Assembly: GCF_014266025.1 (NCBI RefSeq)
Contig: NZ_JACMYC010000016.1
Coordinates: forward strand, 1 to 64,000
Source of the DNA: Nocardioides deserti
Lineage (GTDB): Bacteria > Actinomycetota > Actinomycetes > Propionibacteriales > Nocardioidaceae
Length of the DNA: 64,000 bases
Direction of reading: 5' to 3'
Part shown: piece by piece, positions 40,433-49,620 of the stretch
Position numbering within the stretch: the stretch's first letter is position 1
Layout of the letters: every line of letters begins with the position of its first letter
Notes under the pieces: generated by a model
Told to the model about the DNA's origin: nothing
Databases searched by the model: none
What the model saw: the letters and a program-made list of their open reading frames with translations, nothing else
Made by a program: the position numbers and the translations under genes

Positions 40433-41710
40433 TCAGCAGACCGAGTCCGAGGGCCTGGGGTTGCCGAGCCCGAAGAGCGGGCGCAGCGCGAGGCCGCCGA
40501 CGGTGCCGAGCACGGCGGTGACGCCCCAGAGCCAGCCGTGGAGGCTGAAGGAGGCGATGCCGCCGAAGTACGCGCCGATGTTGCAGCCGAAGGCGATCCG
40601 CGCGCCGTACCCCATCAGGATCCCGCCGACGACGGCACCGGCGGCCAGCCGCCCCGGGATGCGGCGGTGCAGCACCCACGAGCCGGCCGCCGCCGAGGCG
40701 ACGAGCGCGCCGAGGATGATGCCGAGGTCCATGACCGAGGTCTTCTCGACCAGCACGCCGGCCTGGTACTTCGCGAGGTTGCCCGGGTCGGACCAGAAGC
40801 CCCACGACAGGACGTCGACGCCGACCGCGTCGAGGATCTTCGAGCCCCACATCGCGAAGGCGAAGGTGATGCCCCACGCGCCGCCGGAGACCAGCAGCGT
40901 CAGCGCGTTGAGGCCCGCGAGGAGCAGCGCACCGACCCACAGCGGCCAGGAGCCGCGTACGGCGCGTGCCGCTCCGGTCGCGACCGGCGGCCGCTGCACC
41001 GGCGGGACGGTCCGGCCGCGCGCGAGCAGGTAGGTCAGGCCGACCACGGCGGCCATCACCGCGAGCGAGATCGCCCACGCGCCGAGGTAGCCGCCGCCCA
41101 CGTCGGTCAGCGACACCGGCTCGAAGCTCGGCAGGTCGCCGGTCCACCACGGGAAGTGCAGCGCGCCGAGGGTCGACCCGGCGACGAACCCGGCCAGCGT
41201 CAGCACGATCGCGCTCTGCCCGGACCCGATCGCGAACAGGGTCCCGGACGCGCACGAGCCGCCCAGCTGCATGCCGACGCCGAAGAGGAACGAGCCGACG
41301 AACAGCCCGAAGCCGATCGGCGCCAACGACGGCTCGGGCACGGCGTCGCCGATCGCGGTGCCGGTCGCGAGGATCGGCGCGAACAGCGTGCAGGCGACCG
41401 CCAGCATCAGCATGTGCGCGCGCAGCGCCTTGCCCTGCCGGACGGCGACGAGCTGGCGCCACGCGGAGGTGAACCCGAAGCGGCTGTGGAAGAGCACGAA
41501 CCCGAGCGCCAGGCCGATCGCGAAGAGGGCGGCCGGGGTGCCGCCCGAGCGGGTCCAGATCAGGCCGCCGAGCGCGAGCGCGGCGAGCAGGCCCCCGATC
41601 ACGAGGCCGGCCTGCGCCGGCGGCGCCTCCGCCGGGGGAGGCCCGGGCGGGACCGCCCGCGGGCCGTCGGCCGCGGCGCTGCGCGGTCCGGGTCGATGCA
41701 GGATGGACAT
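40433..41710 (-). CDS. YeeE/YedE family sulfur-compound transporter
   Basis: 425-residue membrane protein with about ten helices, the two YeeE/YedE halves in one chain. The transport cysteines of the thiosulfate transporter TsuA family are visible as QLGGSCASGTLF and AFGCNIGAYFGG. The N-tail is Pro-rich and cytoplasmic. Probably imports thiosulfate or a related sulfur species; no TusA/YeeD partner is encoded beside it. Divergent from the M1 peptidase gene. An AAGGTGA precedes the ATG. Confidence 0.87.
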   Translation of the reverse strand: MSILHRPGPRSAAADGPRAVPPGPPPAEAPPAQAGLVIGGLLAALALGGLIWTRSGGTPAALFAIGLALGFVLFHSRFGFTSAWRQLVAVRQGKALRAHMLMLAVACTLFAPILATGTAIGDAVPEPSLAPIGFGLFVGSFLFGVGMQLGGSCASGTLFAIGSGQSAIVLTLAGFVAGSTLGALHFPWWTGDLPSFEPVSLTDVGGGYLGAWAISLAVMAAVVGLTYLLARGRTVPPVQRPPVATGAARAVRGSWPLWVGALLLAGLNALTLLVSGGAWGITFAFAMWGSKILDAVGVDVLSWGFWSDPGNLAKYQAGVLVEKTSVMDLGIILGALVASAAAGSWVLHRRIPGRLAAGAVVGGILMGYGARIAFGCNIGAYFGGIASFSLHGWLWGVTAVLGTVGGLALRPLFGLGNPRPSDSVC

Positions 41711-41850
41711 GGGTCACCTTCCGGTCGCGACGGCAGGACCTGGCACAACCGGCGGCCCCCCGTCCCTGTTCCCGCCGCACGGTTGCTCCGCCCGTTCCGG
41801 CCGACCCGACCAGGAGCGGCGAAGCGTCGTGCGGCGTCGGCGGCAGGGGT

Positions 41851-41856
41851 TACCGT
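41851..41856 (+). promoter_or_regulatory. -10-like TACCGT before the M1 peptidase gene
   Basis: TACCGT ends 6 nt before the GTG at 41863, in the 152-bp divergent gap. Confidence 0.3.
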
Positions 41857-41862
41857 TCGCCG

Positions 41863-43314
41863 GTGCTCCGACCCCGCCGGCTGCTGACCGGACTGCTCAC
41901 CGCCGCGCTGCTGCTCGGCGGGTCCGCGGCCGCCCTTCCCGGCGAGCGTGCCGCGACGGGTCCGCGGCCCGGCGCGGCCGGCATCGGCGACCCGTACTTC
42001 CCCCGGGACGGCAACGGCGGCATCGACGTCCGGCGCTACGACGTCGACGTCAGCTACGACTTCGCGCGCGGCCGGCTCTCCGGCACCACCCGGCTGACGC
42101 TGCGGCCCACCCAGGCGCTGTCGCGCTTCAACCTCGACCTGCTCCTGCCGGTGCAGGACGTCCGCGTCGACGGTCGCCGCGCCGGCTGGACCCGCCCCGA
42201 CCGCCACGAGCTGCGCATCCGGCCCGCCCGCCCGCTCGCCGCCGGCGAGGTGGTGACCGTGCTCGTGCGGTACGCCGGTCGGCCCGGGCGGTTCGGCTAC
42301 GCCGGCGAGCGGAACTGGCTCGCCGACGGCGGCGAGGTCGTCGCGATGAACCAGCCGCACATGGCGCCGTGGTGGTTCCCGGCCAACGACCACCCACGCG
42401 ACAAGGCCGTCGTGGACGTGGCGGTGACGGTGCCGACGGCCAAGCGGGTCGTCGGCAACGGCCGGCTCGTCTCGCGCACCGTCCACGGCCGGACCGCGAC
42501 CACGCGCTGGCGGGCCGCGGAGCCGATGGCGCCGTACCTCGCGTTCTTCGCCGCCGGCCCCTTCGAGGTCGACCGCGGCACCGACCGCGCCAACACCCCG
42601 GACGGGCGGGACCTGCCGTGGTACGTCGCCGTCTCCCGCCGCATCCCCGAGCCGGACCGGTCGCGGTCGATGGACCTCATGCGTCAGACGCCGGCGATCG
42701 TCCGGTGGGCCGAGCGGCAGCTGGGCGAGTACCCGTTCGGGTCGACCGGCGGGGTGACGACCAGCCTCGACCCGGGTTTCGCGCTGGAGAACCAGACGCG
42801 GCCGACGTACCCCGTCATGCACGGCCACGGCGCGCTCGCCACCGTCGTGCACGAGGTCGCCCACCAGTGGTTCGGCGACTCGGTCTCCGTGCGCGGCTGG
42901 CGCGACATCTGGGTCAACGAGGGCGCGGCGACGTTCCTGGAGGCGCGGTACGCCGAGACGCACGGCGGCGTGCCGGCGCAGCGCTGGATGGAGGGCACCC
43001 ACGCGGCGCTGGCCGGCTCCGAGGAGTTCTGGGACCTGCGGGTCGACGACCCCGGGCCGAGGCGGATGTTCGCGGCGCCGGTCTACGTGCGCGGTGGGAT
43101 GACGTTCCAGGCGCTGCGCCAGCGGATCGGCGAGGACGACTTCTGGCGGCTGCTGCGGACCTGGGTGGGTGACCGCGCCGGCGGCCACGGCTCCGGCGTG
43201 CAGCTCGAGGCGCTCGCGGAGCGGGTGAGCGGGGAGGACCTCGACGCGTTCTTCGACGCCTGGCTGCGCGCGCCGCGACCGCCGGCGCGCACGGCCGCCA
43301 ACGGGTTCGCGTGA
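41863..43314 (+). CDS. Secreted M1-family zinc aminopeptidase
   Basis: 483 residues with a signal peptide (LLTGLLTAALLLGGSAAA). The substrate-N-terminus motif GxMEN appears as GFALENQ; the zinc site is HEVAHQWFGD (His330, Glu331, His334) with the third ligand Glu353 in VNEGAATF, exactly 18 residues on. N-terminal saddle domain and catalytic domain are present; the C-terminal helical domain is short. Expected to remove N-terminal residues from extracellular peptides. Stop overlaps the next gene (GTGA). Confidence 0.92.
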   Translation: MLRPRRLLTGLLTAALLLGGSAAALPGERAATGPRPGAAGIGDPYFPRDGNGGIDVRRYDVDVSYDFARGRLSGTTRLTLRPTQALSRFNLDLLLPVQDVRVDGRRAGWTRPDRHELRIRPARPLAAGEVVTVLVRYAGRPGRFGYAGERNWLADGGEVVAMNQPHMAPWWFPANDHPRDKAVVDVAVTVPTAKRVVGNGRLVSRTVHGRTATTRWRAAEPMAPYLAFFAAGPFEVDRGTDRANTPDGRDLPWYVAVSRRIPEPDRSRSMDLMRQTPAIVRWAERQLGEYPFGSTGGVTTSLDPGFALENQTRPTYPVMHGHGALATVVHEVAHQWFGDSVSVRGWRDIWVNEGAATFLEARYAETHGGVPAQRWMEGTHAALAGSEEFWDLRVDDPGPRRMFAAPVYVRGGMTFQALRQRIGEDDFWRLLRTWVGDRAGGHGSGVQLEALAERVSGEDLDAFFDAWLRAPRPPARTAANGFA

Positions 43315-44546
43315 CCGTCGACCGCGCGCTCCTGGAACCGTTGCTGGCGTTCGCCGCCGGCGCACGGCTGGACCACGGTTTCGGCCACCTCGACCGGGAC
43401 GGGACCGTTGATGGTGGGCGCGCGCTGGAGCTGTGGATCAACGCGCGGATGACCTACGTCTTCGCGCTGGCGTCGATGCTCGACGACGCGGGTCCGGTGC
43501 CGGCCTTGGAGCTGGCGCGGCACGGCGTCGACGCGCTCGCGGGGCCGTTCGAGGACCCCGTGCACGGCGGCTGGTGGAGCGCGCTCGACCCCACCGGCGT
43601 CCCGACGCAGGACACGAAGTCCTGCTACGACCATGCCTTCGTCGTGCTCGCCTCCGCCACCGCGGCGGTCGCCGGCGTGCCGGGCGCGGACGACCTGCTC
43701 GAGCGGGCACTGGCCGTGCACGAGCAGCGCTTCTGGGACGACGCGCGGGGTCTCTGCGTCGAGTCCTGGTCCGGTGACTGGTCGATCGCCGAGGACTACC
43801 GCGGCGCCAACGGCTGCATGCACACCGTCGAGGCCTACCTCGTCGCCGCCGACGCCACCGGCGACCCGGTCTGGCGGGGCCGGGCGCTGCGCATCGCCGA
43901 GCACCTCGTCGGCCGGGTCGCCCGCGCGCACGACTGGCGGCTGGTCGAGCACTTCGACGCGTCGTGGCGGCCGCTGCCCGAGCACCACCGCGACCGGCCG
44001 GCCGACCCGTTCCGCCCCTACGGCGCGACACCCGGCCACGGGCTGGAGTGGGCCCGCCTGCTCGTCTCGCTCCGAGCCGCGCTCGAGCGTGCCGGCGAGG
44101 AGCCGCCGGCGTGGCTGCTCGGAGCCGCTGTCGGCCTCTTCGACCGGGCGGCCGCCGACGCCGACGAGGGCCGCACGGGCTTCCCGTACACCACCGACTG
44201 GACCGGCGCCCCCGTCGTCGACCAGCGGTTCCACTAGGTCCACTGCGAGGCGGTGCTCGCCGCCGACGCGCTCGCCCGGGCGACGGGGGAGGAGCGGTAC
44301 GCCGCGCTGGTGGAGCGGTGGTGGACCTTCACCGTCGAGCACTTCGTCGAGGCCGACGGATCCTGGCTCCACGAGCTCGACGCCCGCCTCGCGCCCTCGG
44401 GCCTGACCTGGCCGGGCAAGCCCGACGCCTACCACGCGACGAACGCCCTGCTCCTCCCGTCGCTGCCGCTCAGTCCGTCGGCCGGGGTCGCGCTGCGCGC
44501 CGGCGAGCTGGGCCGAGGGCGGGAAGCACCAGCACCGCGACGGTGA
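43311..44546 (+). pseudogene. AGE-family sugar epimerase/isomerase gene interrupted by an in-frame TAG
   Basis: The frame begins with a GTG overlapping the M1 stop and encodes an alpha6/alpha6-barrel N-acylglucosamine 2-epimerase/mannose-isomerase type enzyme: SCYDHAFVVLASATAA, GANGCMHTVEAYL, ATPGHGLEWARLL. At 44235-44237 TAG interrupts it after VVDQRFH; the same frame then continues intact for 103 codons (VHCEAVLAADALARATGEER in part, WLHELDARL, WPGKPDAYHATNALL), which is the expected end of the family. Relatives have Trp at the stop position, so TGG to TAG explains it. Readthrough length would be 411, normal; the truncated product is 308 and lacks a catalytic His region. Pseudogene, sequence error or readthrough cannot be told apart. 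Confidence 0.85.
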
Positions 44547-45264
44547 ACGGCACCGCACCGAGAGCGAGCACCGCCAGGTCTGCAGACCCGTCCAGCTCGA
44601 CGACGTCGTGGGTGAGGACGAGCTGCGAGCCGGTCTGGAACGCGACGTGGAACCCGAACGTCGTCCACACGCTGCCGGTGGTCATCCGCAGGTAGCCGAG
44701 GACAGCCCCCATCGCGACGAACAGCGAGAGGTCGAGCAGGCCCAGCCCGCCGCGCAGCACCAGGACCGCTGCGGTGAACAGCGCCGTCTGCACCGCGACG
44801 ACGGCCCATCCCCGGAGCCGTTCGGAGAGCACCGCGGTGAGGTGGCCGCGGAAGGCGAGCTCCTCGGGGACCGCCTCCGAGAGGAGCACGGCGAGGAGCA
44901 GCAAGGTCAAGACCGTCCAGAACCGGTCCGCCGGCGCGGTCACCGTGAGCGGCGCGCCCAGCAGCGCGAGGACACCGAACGCCCCGGCGGCGGGCAGCAG
45001 CCAGGCGGCTGCGCCGAGCAGGAACAGGCGCCAGCCGTCGGCCGCGGCGCCGAGGCCGACGTCCCGGAGCCGACGCCGCTCGACGTGGGTGAGGACGAGC
45101 ACGACCACGAGCACCACGGCCGACACGGCGAGGCCACCGGCAGCGCGGGCGACGAGCGTGCTGACGGCGGTGGGCTCTGCGTCGCCGACGGCACGCGAGA
45201 GGAGGTGGAGGGCAGCCAGGGTCGCCCCCAGGAGCACCGCGATCCGCACCAGCACGCTGCTCAC
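44470..45264 (-). CDS. CPBP family intramembrane metalloprotease
   Basis: 264 residues, about seven hydrophobic helices. Abi/CPBP motifs: PEELAFRGHLTAVL (EExxxR) and the FGFHVAF segment supplying the second His. Eukaryotic relatives are Rce1 CAAX proteases; in bacteria roles include bacteriocin immunity. Its 3' end overlaps the end of the AGE frame on the other strand by 77 bp. Confidence 0.82.
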   Translation of the reverse strand: MSSVLVRIAVLLGATLAALHLLSRAVGDAEPTAVSTLVARAAGGLAVSAVVLVVVLVLTHVERRRLRDVGLGAAADGWRLFLLGAAAWLLPAAGAFGVLALLGAPLTVTAPADRFWTVLTLLLLAVLLSEAVPEELAFRGHLTAVLSERLRGWAVVAVQTALFTAAVLVLRGGLGLLDLSLFVAMGAVLGYLRMTTGSVWTTFGFHVAFQTGSQLVLTHDVVELDGSADLAVLALGAVPFTVAVLVLPALGPARRRAARPRPTD

Positions 45265-45291
45265 CGGTGGTCGTCCCGAGCCTCGTCCACC

Positions 45292-46638
45292 TCAGCCCAG
45301 GAGCGGCGCGGTGGCGCGGGCGAGGAGGCTGGGGCGGCGGGTGAGTGACTCCTCGGCGTCGGCGAGGCGGGTGGCGCGGAGGCCGGCGTTGATGCCGAGC
45401 CAGCGCAGCGGTTCCGGCTCCCACGCGGGGGAGTGGTGGCCGACCCACGGCAGGCGGACCAGGTCGGTGTCGTGGCCGAGCACGAGGTCGCGCAGGGTGC
45501 GGCCGGCGAGGTTGGTGGTGGCGACCCCGTCGCCGACGTACCCGCCCGCCCACGCGAGCCCGGTCCGTCGGTCCAGCCCGACCGAGGCGCACCAGTCGCG
45601 GGCGATGCCGAGCGGGCCGCCCCAGGCGTGGGTGACGCGCGTGCCGGCGAGCACGGGGAAGAGGTCGACGAGGGTCGCGTACAGCCCGGCGAAGACCCGC
45701 TCGTCGCGGTCGAAGGCGGGGCTGACCCGCGAGCCGAGGTGGTACGGCGCGCCGCGGCCCCCGAAGGCGAGCCGGTCGTCGGCGGTGCGCTGGCCGTAGA
45801 TGACCAGGTGCCGGTGGTCGCTGAACGTCTCGCGCCGGGCCAGGCCGATCTCGTCCCACACAGCCTGCGGCAGCGGCTCGGTGGCGATCATCAGCGAGTA
45901 GACCGGGACGACCGCGCGCCGCTGTCCGGGCAGGAGCGGCGTGTAGCCCTCGGTGGCGCGGACGACGACGTCGGCGCGCACGTCACCGGCAGCGGTGCGG
46001 GCGCGGCCGGGCTCGATCGCGGTCACCCGCGTGGACTCGTGAATGGTCACCCCGTGCCGCTCGCACGCGTCGGCGAGCCCGCGGACCAGCCGCGCGGGGT
46101 GGATCGCGGCGCAGTCCGGGGTGTACGTCGCGCCGACGGTGCCGCTCGCGCGCAGCACGCCGGTCGCCTCCCGCGCGTCGAGCAGCCGCAGGTCGTCCTC
46201 GCCGCGGTCCCAGGTACGGGCCGCGGCGACCTCGGCGCGGGCCCGCCCCCACTGGGCCCGGTTGCGAGCGACGACGACGGTGCCGCCCTTGGCCAGGTGG
46301 CAGTCGATGCCCTCGGCCGCCGCGGTCCGGGCGACCTCGTCGACCGTCGCGCGCATGGCCCGGTGCTGGGCGAGCGCTGCGTCGCGGCCGGCCGCCGCAG
46401 CCAGCGAGGGCAGCGAGGCGGGGAACAGCGCGGAGCACCAGCCGCCGTTGCGCCCGGACGCGCCGTGCCCGACCTGCTCGGCCTCGACCACGACGATGCG
46501 CAGGGAGGGGTCGGCGACGGCGAGGGAGTACGCCGTCCACAACCCGGTGTAGCCGGCGCCGACGACCACCACGTCGGCGTCGTGGGTGCCCGGCAGCGGC
46601 GGGCGCGACGGCGCGGGCGGGGCCGTGTCGTGCCACAA
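45292..46638 (-). CDS. FAD-dependent amine/amino-acid oxidoreductase (DAO family), copy 1
   Basis: 448 residues. The N-terminal FAD site is DVVVVGAGYTGLWTAYSLA with the ADP-ribose Glu at VVVEAEQ, then GASGRNGGW, as in PuuB/OrdL-type gamma-glutamylputrescine oxidases. The C-terminal AGGYVGDGVATTNLAG closes the FAD fold. TTG start 9 nt after the lrp stop; no ATG/GTG fits better. It is a paralogue of the gene at 51343 and lies on the opposite side of the potDABC operon, downstream of the lrp gene. Confidence 0.87.
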   Translation of the reverse strand: MWHDTAPPAPSRPPLPGTHDADVVVVGAGYTGLWTAYSLAVADPSLRIVVVEAEQVGHGASGRNGGWCSALFPASLPSLAAAAGRDAALAQHRAMRATVDEVARTAAAEGIDCHLAKGGTVVVARNRAQWGRARAEVAAARTWDRGEDDLRLLDAREATGVLRASGTVGATYTPDCAAIHPARLVRGLADACERHGVTIHESTRVTAIEPGRARTAAGDVRADVVVRATEGYTPLLPGQRRAVVPVYSLMIATEPLPQAVWDEIGLARRETFSDHRHLVIYGQRTADDRLAFGGRGAPYHLGSRVSPAFDRDERVFAGLYATLVDLFPVLAGTRVTHAWGGPLGIARDWCASVGLDRRTGLAWAGGYVGDGVATTNLAGRTLRDLVLGHDTDLVRLPWVGHHSPAWEPEPLRWLGINAGLRATRLADAEESLTRRPSLLARATAPLLG

Positions 46639-46646
46639 CGAGCGGG

Positions 46647-47120
46647 TCAGCGGACACCCCAGGAGTAGGTCTGCTTGCGCAGGCTCAGGTACATGAACGT
46701 CTCGGTCGCGACGACGCCCTCGATCGACCGGACGCGGTGCGAGAGCAGGTCGAGGAGGTGGTCGTCGCTCTCGCAGACCACCTCGACGAGCAGGTCGAAG
46801 GAGCCGGCGGTGATTACGACGTAGTCGACCTCGTCCAGCGCGCTCAGCGCGTCGGCGACCGGCTCGAGCGGACCCTCCACCTTGACGCCGACCATCGCCT
46901 GGCGGGCGAAGCCGAGCTCGAGCGGGTCGGTGACCGCCACGACCTGCATGACGCCGCCCTCGACGAGGCGCTGCACCCGCTGGCGCACCGCGGCCTCCGA
47001 GAGCCCGACGACCTTGCCGATGGCCGCGTAGGAGCGGCGGCCGTCCTGCTGGAGCTGCTCGATGATCGCCTTGGAGACGTCGTCGAGGGGGACAGCGGGC
47101 CGGTCCTGCTTGCGAGCCAT
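46647..47120 (-). CDS. Lrp/AsnC family transcriptional regulator
   Basis: 157 residues: winged helix-turn-helix (DVSKAIIEQLQQDGRRSYAA, then IGKVVGLSEAAVRQRVQRL) and the RAM effector-binding domain (GVKVEGPLEPVADAL, VITAGSFDLLVEVVCES). It is divergent from potD across a 158-bp gap with inverted repeats and likely controls the polyamine cluster. ATG 47120 is the first start before the HTH; longer frames are Arg-rich and unlikely. Confidence 0.9.
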   Translation of the reverse strand: MARKQDRPAVPLDDVSKAIIEQLQQDGRRSYAAIGKVVGLSEAAVRQRVQRLVEGGVMQVVAVTDPLELGFARQAMVGVKVEGPLEPVADALSALDEVDYVVITAGSFDLLVEVVCESDDHLLDLLSHRVRSIEGVVATETFMYLSLRKQTYSWGVR

Positions 47121-47150
47121 GGCCGCATGCTCGCAGTCGGGTGGGGGACG

Positions 47151-47240
47151 GTCAAAGGGCGCGCCGCCTCGGGCAAGCGATTTCGTTGCGAGCAGGTTTC
47201 GATTCGACGGTATCCCTTGTAGCCCCCGGCGTCCTTTGAC
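47151..47240. promoter_or_regulatory. Divergent lrp-potD regulatory region with inverted repeat
   Basis: GTCAAAGG (47151-47158) and CCTTTGAC (47233-47240) form a perfect 8-bp inverted repeat about 75 bp apart. Between them GCGATTTCGTTGCG (47177-47190) resembles, on the other strand, a block at 54210-54224 in the other divergent gap of the cluster. Candidate operator for the Lrp-type regulator. Confidence 0.4.
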
Positions 47241-47278
47241 AGGATCCACGGGCCATCCATTGATCCCGAGGAGCGCGC

Positions 47279-48502
47279 ATGTCCCCTGACCGGACCTCTC
47301 TCGACGCGATGATGCGAGCGTCCCGCTCCGCAGCGATGGGTCGCCCGATCGGGCGGCGCGGCCTCCTGCGCGGTGCCTCCCTCTCCGCCCTGGCACTCGG
47401 CGTGCCCGGCCTGCTCGGAGCCTGCGGCACCGAGTCCCAGGTGCAGAACGCGGACGACTGCCAGGGCCCCGACCGGTCGGCGGAGGAGAAGGAGCTGGTC
47501 TTCTCCAACTGGCCGGAGTACATCGACCAGAAGGGCAAGGCGATGCCGAGCCTCGCGCAGTTCGAGCAGGCGACAGGGATCACGGTCACCTACAACACCG
47601 ACGTCAACGACAACAACGAGTTCTTCGCGAAGGTCAAGGACCAGCTCGGCAGCTGCGAGCCGGTCGGCCGCGACATCATCACGCTCACCGACTGGATGGC
47701 GGCGCGGATGGTCAGCCTGGGCTGGCTGCAGAAGCTCGACAAGGCGAACCTCCCCAACGTCGAGGCGAACCTCGTGGAGAGCCTGCGGTCGCCGAGCTGG
47801 GACCCCGAGCGGGACTACAGCGTGCCCTGGCAGAGCGGCGTGACCGGCATCGCCTACAACGCGAAGTACACCGGCGAGGTCGGCAGCTTCGAGGAGCTGA
47901 TGACGCGCCAGGACCTCAAGGGGAAGATCAGCCTGCTCTCCGAGATGGGGGACACGATGCTCTTCATGCTGCTCCTCGAGGGAGCGGACCCCGAGGACTT
48001 CACCGAGGACGAGTGGCAGGCGTCGCTCGACCGCCTCGAGGGGTACGTCGGGTCGGGCCAGATCCGCCGGTTCACCGGGAACGACTACATCCGCGACCTC
48101 AACGCCGGCAACGTCGTCGCGTGCGAGGCCTGGTCGGGCGACGTCATCGCCATGCAGTACGACAACCCCGACATCAAGTGGGTCGTGCCCGAGGAGGGCC
48201 TGTCGCTGTGGTCGGACAACCTGCTCGTGCCGAACCTCGCCGAGCACAAGACCAATGCCGAGAAGCTGATGGACCACTACTACCAGCCGGAGGTCGCGGC
48301 CACCCTCGCCGCCTGGGTGAACTACATCTGCCCCGTGGACGGTGCGCGCGAGGCCATGGAGAAGATCGACCCGTCGCTGGTGGACAACGAGCTGATCTTC
48401 CCCGACGAGGAGTTCCTCGCCAACGCCTACGGCTTCAAGCAGCTCGACGTGAAGACGCGCCAGCAGTACGAGAAGGACTTCGCCCAGGTGATCGGCGCCT
48501 GA
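47279..48502 (+). CDS. potD: Spermidine/putrescine ABC transporter substrate-binding protein
   Basis: 407 residues. A twin-arginine type leader (GRRGLLRGASLSALALG) ends in lipobox LGAC with Cys49. The mature protein is a PotD-type binding domain: ELVFSNWPEYID, TYNTDVNDNNEFFAK and DIITLTDWMAARM are typical, and DNLLVPNLAEHKTNAEKLMD in part. GAGGAG precedes the ATG by about 6 nt. First gene of potDABC; TGATG junction with potA. Confidence 0.92.
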   Translation: MSPDRTSLDAMMRASRSAAMGRPIGRRGLLRGASLSALALGVPGLLGACGTESQVQNADDCQGPDRSAEEKELVFSNWPEYIDQKGKAMPSLAQFEQATGITVTYNTDVNDNNEFFAKVKDQLGSCEPVGRDIITLTDWMAARMVSLGWLQKLDKANLPNVEANLVESLRSPSWDPERDYSVPWQSGVTGIAYNAKYTGEVGSFEELMTRQDLKGKISLLSEMGDTMLFMLLLEGADPEDFTEDEWQASLDRLEGYVGSGQIRRFTGNDYIRDLNAGNVVACEAWSGDVIAMQYDNPDIKWVVPEEGLSLWSDNLLVPNLAEHKTNAEKLMDHYYQPEVAATLAAWVNYICPVDGAREAMEKIDPSLVDNELIFPDEEFLANAYGFKQLDVKTRQQYEKDFAQVIGA

Positions 48503-49620
48503 TGGGCGGCGACCTGACCCTGACGTCGGTCACCAAGCGGTTCGGCGCCTTCACCGCGGTCGACGACCTCGACCTGCGGGTGCCGGAGGGTTCCTTCTTC
48601 GCCCTGCTCGGGCCGTCGGGCTGCGGCAAGACGACGACGCTGCGGATGGTCGCCGGGCTCGACGAGCCGACGACCGGGACGGTCCTGCTGGGCGACACGG
48701 ACATCACCCGGCTCAAGCCGTACAAGCGCCCGGTCAACACCGTCTTCCAGAGCTACGCGCTCTTCCCGCACCTGACGGTCGCGGACAACGTGGCCTTCGG
48801 GCTCAAGCGGCGGGGTCGCCGCAAGATCGACGACGAGGTGGCCGAGATGCTCGCCCTCGTCGAGCTCCAGCAGCTCGCGAAGCGGCGTCCCGGCCAGCTC
48901 TCCGGCGGCCAGCAGCAGCGCGTGGCGCTGGCCCGGGCGCTGATCAACCAGCCGGAGGTGCTTCTGCTCGACGAGCCGCTCGGCGCGCTGGACCTCAAGC
49001 TCCGCCGGCAGATGCAGATCGAGCTCAAGCGGATCCAGACCGAGGTCGGGCTCACCTTCGTGCACGTCACCCACGACCAGGAGGAGGCCATGACGATGGC
49101 CGACACGGTCGCGGTGATGAACGAGGGCCGCATCGAGCAGCTGGGCCCGCCGGAGGAGCTCTACGAGTCCCCGGCCACGACCTTCGTCGCGAACTTCCTC
49201 GGCCAGTCCAACCTCGTCGCCGGCTCGGTGACCGGCACGTCCGGCGACCTCGTGCACGTGGAGGTCCACGGCGCCCGGGTGTTTGCCGGACGGTCGCGCT
49301 CGCGAGTGACCGAGGGGGACGTCTGGGCCGGGGTACGCCCGGAGAAGGTCTACCTCGCCGGCCCGGGGGAGGAGGCCGCGGACGAGGTGAACAGCCTGCG
49401 CGGCGGAGTCGTGAGCGACGTCAGCTTCGTCGGCGTGAGCACCCAGTACCTCGTGCGGATGGCCTGGGACCAGGAGCTCACCGTCTTCGAGCAGAACACC
49501 GGCGCCCGCAAGCGGTTCCGCCCCGGCGACCAGGTCGACCTGCACTGGCGACCCGAGCACACCTTCCTCCTCGACGCCACGCAGGACGCCGCCGCCGGGG
49601 TCGAGCGGGAGCCTGTGTGA
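48502..49620 (+). CDS. potA: Spermidine/putrescine ABC transporter ATP-binding protein
   Basis: 372 residues. Walker A GPSGCGKTTTLRM, Q-loop VFQSYALFPHLTV, signature LSGGQQQRVALARAL, Walker B LLLDEPLGALD, H-loop THDQEEA, followed by the TOBE (regulatory) domain with NFLGQSNLVAG and VRPEKVYL. Overlaps potD and potB. Confidence 0.95.
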   Translation: MGGDLTLTSVTKRFGAFTAVDDLDLRVPEGSFFALLGPSGCGKTTTLRMVAGLDEPTTGTVLLGDTDITRLKPYKRPVNTVFQSYALFPHLTVADNVAFGLKRRGRRKIDDEVAEMLALVELQQLAKRRPGQLSGGQQQRVALARALINQPEVLLLDEPLGALDLKLRRQMQIELKRIQTEVGLTFVHVTHDQEEAMTMADTVAVMNEGRIEQLGPPEELYESPATTFVANFLGQSNLVAGSVTGTSGDLVHVEVHGARVFAGRSRSRVTEGDVWAGVRPEKVYLAGPGEEAADEVNSLRGGVVSDVSFVGVSTQYLVRMAWDQELTVFEQNTGARKRFRPGDQVDLHWRPEHTFLLDATQDAAAGVEREPV

